From: Suillus spraguei
Taxonomy: Eukaryota; Basidiomycota; Agaricomycetes; Boletales; Suillaceae
Direction of reading: 5' to 3'
NCBI GenBank assembly: GCA_016800925.1
Contig: JABCPU010000033.1
Span: 186,001-250,000, forward strand
DNA length: 64,000 nucleotides
Shown: in pieces, positions 33,158 through 44,240 of the stretch
How the letters are laid out: every line of letters starts with the position of its first letter
Numbering within the stretch: the stretch's first letter is position 1
Translations under genes and position numbers: made by a program
The notes under the pieces: model-generated
Told to the model about the DNA's origin: nothing
Databases searched by the model: none
Seen by the model: only the letters and a program-made list of their open reading frames with translations

Positions 33158-33622
33158 TGTTACAATCGTATGTGCCCCTATTCATTTTCTACTTCATTTA
33201 CCTTGTATATACGTAACATGACTCTGACTCATATGCTCAACGCATCTGTACTATAGTTGCCTTCCTTATTAGGATACACATTTACATTCTCACGTCCTTT
33301 TTGGTCTGTGCGCACATATTGGCCTATTTAAGCACAGTGTACTTGTAGTAGATTCCCTACTTTAATCTTACTGGGTTTTACTGGAATCTCTTCGCTTAGA
33401 TCTCCAATCTAAGTCGTCTTGAATCGTCTCTAAGTCTAAGCACTCCTTAGCCTTAGTCTCTATTCTCGTGGATACTCTTGGACTTATCCTTGAGCTGAAC
33501 CTTGATCGTACTCGGAACGCGTTCCGTGTACTTTCACCTTGTCCTCTTCTGGACATTGTAAGAATCCAGCAGACTGCTGTGTCTTTTCACTGTCGCTGGT
33601 GACGCCACCCCAGTTCGTAACA
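33158..33622 (+). repeat. Solo LTR, family 1, with AAAAC target duplication
   Basis: 465 bp, TGTTAC...GTAACA, clearly homologous to 176-651 with small indels. It is flanked by a perfect 5-bp duplication AAAAC (33153-33157 and 33623-33627). No internal element remains, so this is the product of LTR-LTR recombination. Confidence 0.95.
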
Positions 33623-34179
33623 AAAACACTGTGTCATTGGTGAGCTAGATACAATAATGCATGATTACGGTGTCAAAACAAGATGATAAAGTAAACAGTA
33701 TCGGATGGCCAGCACTATTCACTACTAAAGCAAATCAGCCTGAATCTTCGTCTGCCTGTCACGAATTCCAAATACAAATCATTATTCTTTCCTCAATTTC
33801 CCTAAAGCATCTAAACCCAGCGCTAAGACAAACCCTAACCCTATTGAAAACCCTATATCTGCTTCTATAACCGAACTTCCTGATGAAGATGAAGATGAAG
33901 AGATCTTTTATGATGCTATTGGATAAGATAAGATAAGATAGTATCACGTGATCTTAGAACCTTCTAGAATATGATGTCATAACAATGTCACAACTATCAC
34001 ATCGTACAATTCTCACTTCTATTTTATGATTGGCTAGTAGTTTCAGACTCAGCTTATATCTCAGTTTCAATATGTGTATATAGTTAGCTAGTTTCGCTGT
34101 AGTAGGCCTTTAGTTCAAACCTCTTGTATCTACATTGTAGCAATCCAAGACATCCTTGCTCCTCTTTTCTCTTGTGACA
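33623..34179. other. Non-coding, AT-rich
   Basis: Contains a short GATGAAGATGAAGATGAAGA run and a (GATAA)n-type run at 33880-33945. No gene seen. Confidence 0.4.
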
Positions 34180-35514
34180 ACCTTTGTTTGAGTCCTAGTC
34201 TCTGCCCTTGTGTTAATTCGTTTGTGGGTTGTGACAGTACTGGCCCCATCACACTTCTTGCAAGCTATCCATGAAATGACTGGCTTCCATTGGACTATTC
34301 TGGGCACTGGACCTGACCCTTGGTATAATGGTGATATCAATGCGATGAGGTGAATAGTTTTGTATTGCATATACTGCCTACTGACATATCGACATTTCGA
34401 AGTTACCATACAGAAACTAATGAGTATGGGCAAAACTGGAAGCACACCACTCCTGATTTTGACGACAAGTACATCAAGCCATACATTGCCTTCATTTTGA
34501 GTCTTTTTCGTAAGTTGCCATTCTCTTCTCTTCTGATGAAAATTTTGGACTTACCCAATCAAGTGGAGCATGTCAGGAAGACACGCGCAATTGATTATGT
34601 CCCCATAACCCCCTCATCAACTCTTGGAACTCACACCAACTTAGTGGCTGGGGAGTCACACTCTTCCAATGCTGGCCAAAACCTTCCATCACACTTGGTG
34701 TTGATGTCTTCACCCTTCCATCTGCTGCCTATAGCTCATGCACCTATCCCTGCAGTTGAAAAACATGCACCAGCCTCTTGCTGACACCTGGCATCTGGCT
34801 CAGCATCCAGATGGGCTAATTTCCTTCAACAATGAATATGATTTCGGCGCTTCAGGAGACTTCGGAATGCCAGACTTCGAGAATCCCTCTGCAACCGGCA
34901 TCATGAACACATCAGAGTCATCATCAAACCCGCCCACTCGTTTAGACTCACTATCACTTTCGCCCATATCCGCATGGAAGATCAACATGCTTTATACTTC
35001 TCCTCCTCGCTTTCGTCCATGACTCTTGGCTGAAAACTTCGCAGCTTTAACTTCCCCATCTGACATCATCAAGTCTTCTCCAGCACCATTCATCCCTCTG
35101 CCTATGTTTACTTTTCCTCCACTCCCAGTCCCACCACCAGTGCCTGGTCCTTCAACATCAGCTCCTGTTTCATCTGCAACACTGTTTGGGAATCTCTCCA
35201 GTCACACAGTTGCAGGTAACAACACTGTCGATGCGAGTGCCAATGGGTCCAGGATAGATACCTCAGTGGGTGTGGGAATGCTTGGTGCTGTTGCAGTACC
35301 AGAAGCTATGCAAGTCAACTCAGGCAGGAACATTACTACCTCCTCTGAACCCATAGTAAGTGAAGGCAATGAAACTCCCTCGACATGCACAGAGAACCTT
35401 CCTACCAGTGGCAAGCATGTTCAAAAGGTTCTTGCAGACCCAGAAATAGCCAGCACATTGAACAGCACCCTGCCTGTCAGGAAAACTGGATGTGTTCGAA
35501 TGGAGACAACTTGA
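34180..35514 (+). CDS. Unclassified protein, Agaricomycete-type, probably fragmentary
   Basis: A first block reads A-I-H-E-M-T-G-F-H-W-T-I-L-G-T-G-P-D-P (about 34255-34320). A GT-AG intron (34351-34403) then joins N-A-M-S to Y-H-T-E-T-N-E-Y-G and D-D-K-Y-I-K-P-Y-I-A-F. The first block resembles a conserved segment of uncharacterised basidiomycete proteins that sits beside a Ser/Pro-rich variable region, as here (34600-35500, e.g. L-P-V-P-P-P-V-P-G-P-S). The frame changes twice (about 34760 and 35024 are frame or stop positions), so the gene is broken or has further introns. Function unknown. Confidence 0.35.
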
Positions 35515-36684
35515 TTCATGCAGGTGAACAGCATCGGCCAAAATCCCAAATGTCCAAGACCCACTGAGTCTCAGAATGAACGTCCTAAGGAAAGTAAGTG
35601 TCTTGTTTTCTCTGCCTTTACCTTGGCTCATGCACCCATATAGGAAAGTAGCACAGTTGCACCGCCGAAGGTGGTTTCTTGCAAAATGAGTATATATACC
35701 TTGTTCTTTCTTGCGTGCATGTAGTAGATATTATTGTGACGTTCAACATATATGTTTTGGTCATTGTTCAAGGTGTTTATCATGTAATAAATCGTACATT
35801 AGTACATGTTAATGCAAAACAGACATGATACATGTACTAAAACCACTGTAACAAATGCTGAAAGACTACACTATAGTCTATCACTAAAGGGACTTGGTAG
35901 AAATTATGCCTGATCAAAAGACTTAGTGAAAATTCCTTCATGAGATCTGGATAGAGATCTAGCAAGGCTCGAATTAGGAAGAAGCTGGGAGGGAGGCCAG
36001 GTACAAAGGAGTAGATTCACGATCGGGATAACCAGCAGGAGGTGCTCGACACTGTTATGCATAAAAGCATCAGGATTCATGATCGGAATAACCAAATTAA
36101 GGTATGGATATCCGGCAGGAGGTGCTTGACACCATTTTGCATCACAGGCACCATTATGCATAAAAGCATCAGCATTTGGGGATTAGTGTCAGCCATGCAT
36201 AATGAAAAAATCTCTTACCGGCCTTATTTATGCATAATTATGACAGCATAGCCTGTAAGCTGTGCACATGATGCGCTGTCCAGATCTGGACAGAGCACTG
36301 TAATTTCATCAGGAAAACCTTCTGATACAAACTTAGACTAATTATGTCAAGTTCAATATAATTATCTCTAACACATTGTAATTTGCAAAAGTAGACAACT
36401 TAGCAGATTAGAGAATCTTTTTTACTGCCCCACTAGATCCTACTTGTGGACACTAATTTATTGATAATGTTAAACAAATTCACAAACTTACAGCGAGTTA
36501 CAAGGATCTTATTTTGATGGTTTGTTCAGTTTTCATTGTTTTCGTTCAAACATTATACAAGAATAAATTAAGTTTTCATTAAAAGAGGGTATATCAGCAT
36601 AGCTTCATAGAGAGCGAGACAACAAATGAGCATTGAGAACAATATATGTCACATATGTGAATGCGGTTATGTAAAATAAGATAT
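35515..36684. other. Gene-free stretch with a local duplication
   Basis: AT-rich and non-coding. It includes an imperfect direct duplication, 36014-36070 versus 36075-36175, sharing blocks such as TTCATGATCGG, GCAGGAGGTGCT and TTATGCATAAAAGCATCAG. It lies downstream of the minus-strand DUF6532-like gene. Confidence 0.5.
36014..36175. repeat. Imperfect tandem duplication (GCAGGAGGTGCT / ATGCATAAAAGCATCAG blocks)
   Basis: Two copies of a segment containing GATCGG(G/A)ATAACCA, GGCAGGAGGTGC(T) and ATTATGCATAAAAGCATCAG lie head to tail. The repeated ATGCATAAAAGCAT words could form weak hairpins. No coding potential. Confidence 0.5.
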
Positions 36685-39358
36685 CTACTCCTTGTCATCC
36701 ATGCTGTTGATATTGAGGAAAGCCATTGCAGACTCGTGTGATCCTACTAAAGCAGCATTGCTATTGGTGCAGAGTTTCCTTGTGAGGTGTGAGACTCGGA
36801 CAGATGAGTTAACACAACACAAAAATGAACTCACTGGATAGCCTCGAAAATGTTGGCCATCATCTTGTGAAACTTATGTGGCGCCGTCACCTTCATGTCT
36901 TCAAGAAATTTTACGTGAAAAAAGTAGACCTCGCTGAATAGATTGCCAGTAAAGTTGAACTTAGATGGGGATCCATTAGCCTTCCAGAAGAGTGCGGCAT
37001 ACACCTATGCACTCATTGTTAGTACATGGACTCAGGCTCACAAGTAGATCAATAGATATACCGAAGTACTGGTTAAAGCAACCATTGGAATTGTAACCTC
37101 AGGCCGTTGGGCCTTGTTGTTTGCACTCTTCTTGAAGCAGTCTGAAAAATTTACCCTGACCGACTTGAGCCTGTTGAAGTAGCGCCCCTTCATTAGATAT
37201 GGTAAAATATCAGTGAAGTATGGCCTTTTTGACTGTGGAATGGGGTTGTTCTTCTCCTGGAGAGTGCACATGGCACTGAGCAAATCAATATGCGTAACTG
37301 GGAACATAGTCACTTACACTGAAATATTGTTCATAATGGTAGATGTGGTTGACCAGCAAGCCTTCACAGCATTGACACAGTCAGGGCCAAGACGATAATA
37401 TGCTGATACTTGAGCACAAGCATCGTCTTTTAATTCAGTGCGAAAAAGTGGCACTCAGGCCTCAACCTGTATGCGAGGTTCAACCAACAGTAATATTGCA
37501 GAGTCTAACTCTTCAGCATATCAGCATGGCAAGAGCTGTCACATACGAGTCATCACTCTTGAGGCAATCCTGGATAGGCAAAACACTGCAGGCACGAGCT
37601 GCTGTTAAGAGTGCATCCTGTGTAAACAGGCTCTTCTCTGTGAGCTCTGGATAGCCGTTGATGAATGTCATGTGAACTTTTGCCTCCAATATCGCTCTTT
37701 GGACCACGCGACAGGTGTCAATATCTTGATCTGTCAGCTTTAACTTACCAGTGTCCATCCGTACAAGTTTGAGCCTTCCAGAGCATTCAACAGGAGCATC
37801 TGGGTCGTCCTGCTCAGAGTCACTGCAGTCAGATGACACCATGACAGCCTCAGGTTCCTCATCTGACACGACAACTTTCCAGACAGGTGTCTGCAGAGGA
37901 TCCATATCATTTGAATGCAAAAGAGAACTTTCACTCACCTCATTCGCTCGTTTATGATCACGTGCAGACTGAGCTTTTTTTGTCTTATGCAACCTTGGTT
38001 GAGATGATGGGAAGGGGAATGATTCAGCAGTCTGCATCAGCTCAGGTTCCTTGTCCGATGCAACAACTTGAGTATCTGCCCAGACAGGTGTCTGCAGAGG
38101 ATCCGAATCATTTGAGTGCAAAAAATAACTGTCAGAGGACTTTCACTCACCTCATTTGCTCGTTTATGATCACGTGCAGACTGAGTTTTGTTTATCTGAG
38201 GGGTGGTATTATAATTTCAACACAGAAGTAGATATCCAAGTCAACTTACCTTGGTAGTCCTTGGTTGAGATGATGGGAAGGGATATGGTTCAGCAGTCCA
38301 TGTCAGCTTCTTTGAGGCAGCAGTGGAAGGCCAGGTTGGTTAGGTCAAAATGAAATCAGCACGTTTGGCTTTTGACCTTGAAAGAAACACTGGTGTCTGA
38401 GGGAAGCCAATTGAAGGTATAATCAGTTACTATGAACAGTAAGTGCGACAATGATACATACTTCAGCTGATAAGGACTTGGGCTCCTCCAAATCATCTTC
38501 GATTTCCTCCTTGCTGTCCTCCTCATCATCACGACTAGGTTGGAAATCAGAGACCTCCTCAATGGGCTCGTCTGCTAAAAATTCATTGTCAATCGCCTGC
38601 TGGGAAGTGCCTGACCATTGCTCCTTTTCTTTTACTGCCACACCTGTAAGGTCACTGAACCACCAGATACAATTAAGATGAAGTTGACTGACCTTTCATT
38701 TGTGCGACAGGGCTCATGTGGCCTTCATCAACATCAACATCGGAATCTTGTAGTTCGGTAACTGGATGGTACCTTTAAATTAGTCATCATGATATCACAA
38801 GCTGAATTAAGTTCAAACACTTACCTCGATGCTTTTTAGGCACAGGTCCGGGGATCTCAGCATCTGGACTACTATGATCATCAGTAACTGCTATGCCATG
38901 GCAGCCATGCTTGCCAGTTGTAGACCCTTGGGGTTTCCTTTGTGTGGTTTTTTTTCACCATGGGCTTTTCTGCAGCAGGATGCTGCTGACATGGTTTCGT
39001 AGTCATCCAGACTAGTGCTGTATCCTGTAAGTGCTGCTCAAATTTTTACTAGTTCAATCATCTGCTGACCTGTGTTCTCCATAGCTCTTTTTTTTGCACC
39101 TTGTTGATCTGTTGTAGTAACAGGTGTTTGCAGTGGTTCAGATTTGTTATAGTGGTAAGTACTTACTCTCAGAGGGCTGACCAGAACCTGTATTGTTGCT
39201 GTGTGACATGCTAACCTGAATGGTATAGTAAATGAGTGGATATGTTTTGAAGCAGCAAAGAATGTGATGTGGGGAATAGCTAAATGGCTTGCACCACTGG
39301 CAGCTTCAGTACGCATATTTATGTATCTTGCATGGATGGTGCCATTGCCACCAGGCAA
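36685..39358 (-). CDS. DUF6532-like protein 1, with internal repeat exons
   Basis: Minus-strand, intron-rich. The C-terminal half has R-P-Y-F-T-D-I-L-P-Y-L-M-K, E-V-T-I-P-M-V-A-L-T-S-T-S-V-Y-A-A-L-F-W-K, Y-F-F-H-V-K-F-L and a last exon ending A-F-L-N-I-N-S-M-D-D-K-E (TAG 36685). This order (P-x-I-x-x-x-L.. / P-x-x-x-A-L-x-x-T-x-V-x-x-A-L) matches DUF6532 of Agaricomycetes, a domain of unknown function common near mobile elements. The N-terminal part is acidic and low in complexity and carries a repeated block H-S-N-D-x-D-P-L-Q-T-P-V-W at 37870-37925 and 38075-38121, with a weaker copy near 39125-39165. Upstream exons (38423-39358) are less certain and may be decayed. Confidence 0.5.
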
Positions 39359-39673
39359 AACTCACATGTCAAACAGTTCCCAAAATGAGCATTGTTTTTT
39401 GAGTGTCTCATTTGGATTAGTCCAGGTCCCTGGGTGCTCAATGTACAGGTGCCATGTGATGTACTATGCCTCATGGCTGAGTCATTCAAAAAGTACTACT
39501 AGTAGCCTGCCAGAATGTTTCGGCATGGAGTTTGTCATACCTCTGAGCCACTTGCACCTACAGTTTTTCTTTAGACCCACCCACTACTCCCTTTAATTTT
39601 TCACACCAGTTTCACATTCTGTAGTTCCACCAAGCTGAAAATTTTGAAACAAGCTACATATGCTATGTGATAT

Positions 39674-42492
39674 CTACTCTACCCTAGCCATCATCATGTT
39701 AAGTTGAGCTAGTACGTTGGTGGACGAGACCTGTGAGTCCCCAATGTTTAGCATGTGAGATTTCTGATAGTCAAACACAATTTTCTGGACATGGTCCAAG
39801 TTACCGATATGGTGCATGATGTCGTCAAAAGTCTCACTCCTGTTAGCGACCTAGCCAGGTGCTAAGGAACTTGAGTGGTGTCTGCGACGGGTGCTCTATC
39901 AAGAGTGGCGGCCCGTGCGTATCGGTCTCCTAGCGTGGAGTGCACTAGTTGCATTGGTCAGAGGTAGGCGCTATGCGCTGTCTCACAACCTACATCACAG
40001 AGACGAGGTTCTTGATGATGATCAAAGATGTAGAAGCGATGAGCTTCTACGAAGTTCGAATAGAGACAATAAGCTTATCAAAAGCTTATCAAAAGGAAGT
40101 TCAGGGTCGAAGATCAAGTAGATTCAAGTTAAAGAAGTACAAAGGCTATCTGCGCGTATTTATATGTAAGATTGAAGCGGAGTGTGAATACATAAGTATT
40201 TGCTGAATTAAGTATGAGGTCAGATAGCCAGTAAGAGAACGCATGCTCATAAACAAGTCAGAGGCGTGTCAACCAATGAGAATGTGCATGTGCGCGAAGG
40301 AGTCATAAGTGCAGAGCCGAAGGTATAAAGGGTACGAGCCAATGAGGCGATGCATGAGTCAAGAAAGGTAAACGGTAAAAGGATAAAGCATAACACGATA
40401 CCAAGACGTCCTTGAAGGCAGACAGGGGTTCCCCATAAACTGAGCGGGTGCATGTGTTGAAGCGCAAGGTGATGCGACAAGCACAGAGGAGGCACTTGAA
40501 GCGTGCGAAGCGAGAGAGGCGTGTATAGGCGCGGAGGAGGTAGAGGGCGCGTGAAGAGGGTGTGTTCAGCGACAATGGAGGAGGCAAGCATAGGCAAGGT
40601 AAGGAGTGATGATGGTGAGCCAGATGAGGTAGCGGAGGATGAGGATGGAGGCCTCATCGGGATGAGAGTAGATGGCGATGCATAGGAGGAAAAATGATAG
40701 TAGGGGCACAAGAAGGTGTTCTTGTAACAACTCCCCTCACTTTGCATGAATGGCAGGATGACCAGTGGATGAGGAATCTGCTAAGATTGGAACAAACCTT
40801 CGGAGATGTAACCCCCCAGCGGAAAAGGAGAAGGAATAGAGGAAACACGACAACAAGTCGCACAAATCATATCAAGAGCCTGAAGAAGGCCCTAACGTCG
40901 CGCGCAAGCCAGGACCACTGTATAGCATAGACAACCAAAAAACGGACCAAAGCATATACGAATAGATTAGATGTACAGTAGTAGTGTCATCATAGGCATA
41001 GCCCAACGGACAATAAACAAGGATCAAAAAAAAAAAAAAAAAGGAATCTGCTCCCACAGTACTAACTTGGCAACTGCTCCAATAGCGGCGATGGCATAGT
41101 TGAGTTGTTGGAGTTGGTCTGACATTGAGGTGGAGAGGAATTCTGAGATGCTGAGGTCACTGCACCATATGAAACAGATAGCAATGTGAAATATCAAGGG
41201 GTTATTGAGAACCCCATTAAGTATGGTGACATTCCCATCCTGAAAAAAGGATTGAAATTAGTGGTATTTGAAAATAAAATTGAAACATACTACATCTACC
41301 GTAAACTTATGCATGAAGGCTAACAGGTTTCGAGTATCATTAATCAATACCGTTATGACATGATCATGAAATTGGACCAGCATGAGACTGGAGTCTACTG
41401 GGGGGTAGAAACTGTAGCCCAAGGCAAGACAACTCCATACCATGGCCAATAGCTTGCAAAAAGTGTTGTTCCATGTGACTGTCACTTGCTGATGTTGACT
41501 ACTTGTTGTTTTGATAGTAACTACAAAAAATATAAATTAGTATCCAAATCAGCAACTTATTTGTAAAAAATATACCATTCATACCCGGCATGGATGTTGC
41601 TTCTGAAATCACAAGAAAACAAGTGCCGCCTTCTCATCATCAATACCAGCCATTGCAAATGTTGTCAAGACAAATCTTGCGATTCTTTGTTTTGCATGAT
41701 CTACAATCTGTTTTTTCACATTGGGCCTGACGTTAATGATGACAAGGGCAGGCATAGCTGGCTGCACAGCAGGGGGATAGTGATAGGGGCCATTGCAGGC
41801 TGCATGGTCTCGAGGGCAGCCATTGTGATTGTGGGCTGAGAGACCAAGAAACTCTGGGCTCAGGTATGAAGTATGGTGTGATGGAGGGTCAAGGCGCCTT
41901 TGTCTCTCAGTATGCTCAGGCTGTGATGACTCTGCTGGCAACTGAGGAACTGGTGGATGGTAGAAAGAGTCAAGTTGGGCTGAGTAAGAAATTAAAGGGT
42001 GGACGTTATTGCCAGCATCGAGTGGTTTGCTGGTAGACGATGGCCGGGGGTGGGTATGCTAGAGCTAGACGATGGTGCAGCACCTGTCTCGTCTGTTAGC
42101 GACTGTGGTAGACTACCAGTAGTTGTCGTGTATTGTGGGTCTGTGATATGGAGGAATCTTGAGATTGGAGACATGTCATTATCTGCTTGATCTGTTAATG
42201 AGCAGGTGGTGTGCCACTAACTTGGGTACTTACCATTCGAACCCGTAATTCCATCTGTGAATCCATTGTAGCCTGACAACAAGAAAAACCTGTCTTGAAG
42301 TTGGTCATGGAAGTGTGGATCGCCCAAGTCATTGTTATCCTGTGCCTGCATACTTTGCTTGGAGAAAACAATGGCAGTAGGGAGAAAGAAGATGGTGATC
42401 ATGGTGGGAGAGCTGGCATCAAGCGCCAGAAACATGTTGTACAAAAGCCCTTGTACATAATGAAAATTTATGTAGAACTGGATACTAGTCAT
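39674..42492 (-). CDS. DUF6532-like protein 2, split by two insertions
   Basis: Minus-strand gene with short introns. Visible blocks: F-H-D-Q-L-Q-D-R-F-F-L-L-S-G-Y; a Ser/Pro-rich stretch; V-R-P-N-V-K-K-Q-I-V-D-H-A-K-Q-R-I (about 41655-41740); Q-V-T-V-T-W-N-N-T-F-C-K-L-L; F-H-D-H-V-I-T-V-L-I-N-D-T-R; and L-N-G-V-L-N-N-P-L-I-F-H-I-A (about 41210). These agree with DUF6532. The last exon reads L-V-L-W-E-Q-I-P, is cut by a poly(A) retroposon (40783-41042), resumes H-P-L-V-I-L-P-F-M-Q-S-E, is cut again by a solo LTR (39841-40729), and resumes E-T-F-D-D-I-M-H-H to TAG 39674. The frame is open across both sites once each insert and one target copy are disregarded, so both insertions are young. Confidence 0.5.
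39841..40729 (+). repeat. Solo LTR, third family, ACTCC target duplication
   Basis: 889 bp starting TGTTAGCGACC and ending TTGTAACA, flanked by a perfect 5-bp repeat ACTCC (39836-39840 and 40730-40734). It shares no clear sequence with LTR family 1. It sits in the last exon of the DUF6532-like gene 2. The short ORFs inside (minus strand 40247-40747) look incidental. The orientation is set by TG...CA only and could be the reverse. Confidence 0.85.
40783..41042 (+). mobile_element. Poly(A)-tailed retroposon with 10-bp target duplication
   Basis: 260 bp ending in about 17 A residues (41027-41042). It is flanked by GGAATCTGCT at 40773-40782 and 41043-41052. A long poly(A) tail with a direct repeat is the mark of target-primed reverse transcription (LINE machinery). 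The body encodes nothing I recognise; one frame has a basic stretch (R-K-R-R-R-N-R-G). It may be a 5'-truncated LINE, a SINE or a retroposed 3' cDNA. Confidence 0.75.
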
Positions 42493-42499
42493 ACAATCG

Positions 42500-43115
42500 C
42501 AATCTGATGCTTAACGATTGCGCTGCTAATTGGTTGATATCAGTATATGGGTAAGAGAGGGCATGAGTAATTCACGCACAATAACAGATGGGGAATAGAG
42601 GTGACAACTGATCATGAATTGACTCGCGGTTGGGCAATCAAATTCAAACTGTATTTGATCATGTTTACATTGAGGAGGATCAGGGACCTTGGCAGGTAAG
42701 CAGCATTACAATTGGGTAATCAACACAAGAGTGATATATATGGAAAGGTCCAAACGATGACACATATGGAATGGTCCAAACAACGACATATATGGAACCG
42801 TTCTATGACAACTGTTCGAATGTTCAGTCAATTGTATTGCAATCATATCATGTGGAAATGAGCGTAATAACACAACAACACGACAAGTGCATCTGACAAA
42901 TCTCTAGTACATTGTAAGTGTATATACGAATTCACAAACTGCCAGGACACAATGAATACTTCCATATCAATAATGATCATATGAGAAAAAAGATTGAATG
43001 TGGGATGAGAAGTGCGATTTGAGTGGTAAGAGCCTGCAACTTGTGATGAGTTGAATACTGATGAATGGAGGATTTCCCGTACCGCTGGAAGGGTGATTAT
43101 CAGCCAGCTGACTTT
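42500..43115. other. Non-coding, with short 26-bp tandem repeat
   Basis: At 42735-42800 the unit CATATGGAATGGTCCAAAC occurs about 2.5 times. Otherwise AT-rich without a gene. Confidence 0.45.
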
Positions 43116-44102
43116 TCAGAGCCTGCACCTTCGCATGAATCTTCGAGCTATGGTCGAGTCTTCTGGTAACTTGTCTGGATAAGATTCATCAGACGAGTCT
43201 GGGTCTGAGTCAGAGGGTTCCCTAGTGCTGATGCAGGGAAGTCCACTGCTAGGGTGAAGAGGAAATGCTGCAGCAGGCTTCAAAAATGCCGCTTGACGCA
43301 CAAATTGAGGAGTTTCACAATCTGGTCGGTTTGGGCACTGCTGATGCGAGGATCTTGCATTTGTCCTTGTAGACGGCTTGAAGATATTGCTTATCATCTT
43401 CAAGATCTGCCTGGCCATGCTGTGAAAAAATCCTTCTGAAGCCCTGCAATTCCCCTTCCACCATCTTGAACTGTCATTCATTTTCACCACAGATGCTAAT
43501 GAGGAATGCTTCATATTGTGCAACCTCATCAATTTTCACATTGCCAACACCATGCATTGGCGCCAACCTCATGACTTGCGAGCTTGGCCTTGTATGTTTG
43601 TACAAGGTTGGAGTCGACATTTGGGAGAGGCGCTCTCCAATTGTTCTTGAAGCTTTCAGACCATATAAATGAGTTATTGGTGTCTGGAAGTAAATATATC
43701 ATACCTTCTGTGTTTCTTCCAATGAAAATTCTGGTTGGAATTTTGACTTCGTCACCCGAGCTGCATAATGAAGCTCCAATGGAGCTGGATTGGAGGGGTA
43801 TGGAAGATACTTCCTTGACAATCAAGAATTTGATGTTTTGTCACTCCTACAGAATAAGCTCTCATCTGCTTGAGAAGGTGCAGGTTTGCTTTGCTGTGAA
43901 ATCTCAGATGTGAGGCATTTAACGCCATGTTCATTGTGTTTAAAGAGCCTGAGGAGATTGATCTTTGGCTTGAATTACAGAGAGTCGTTCCAGATGGACT
44001 TGAGGAGTCAGGTGAAGACAGAATTATGGGACTGCTCATTTGAGCAGGGGACAAAGGTGGACTGCTTGATGGAACAGGAGATGAGGGTGGTGAGCTTTCC
44101 AT
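43116..44102 (-). CDS. Hypothetical gene divergent from Plavaka transposase 2
   Basis: Minus strand. It starts MESSPPSSPVPSSS at 44102 with a Ser/Pro-rich N-terminus. An exon around 43529-43752 reads P-T-R-I-F-I-G-R-N-T-E-G-M-I-Y-L and W-R-A-P-L-P, and a C-terminal region is rich in D/S (S-D-S-D-P-D-S-S-D-E-S-Y). Introns and at least one frame shift separate the blocks. The start lies about 140 bp from that of the transposase at 44241. Plavaka relic 1 has a similarly placed divergent ORF, so this may be an accessory gene of the element. No family assigned. Confidence 0.35.
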
Positions 44103-44240
44103 CTTATTGTGTGCGAATCTGACCTCCAGACTTGTCGAACAATATATCATTGATATATGGTAGGGAGCCTGAAAAATGACATCAATACAGTGGATGAGCT
44201 AGTAGCTGGTATTGGTGTACAATATTTCCCTGCTATCACT

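Noticed and set aside
40247..40747. A 166-codon minus-strand ORF with Leu-rich composition
   Set aside because: It lies inside the solo LTR with ACTCC flanks and crosses its end, so it is incidental.
41609..41941. Reading the minus-strand ORF here as an independent small protein
   Set aside because: It joins by introns to neighbouring exons of the DUF6532-like gene 2.
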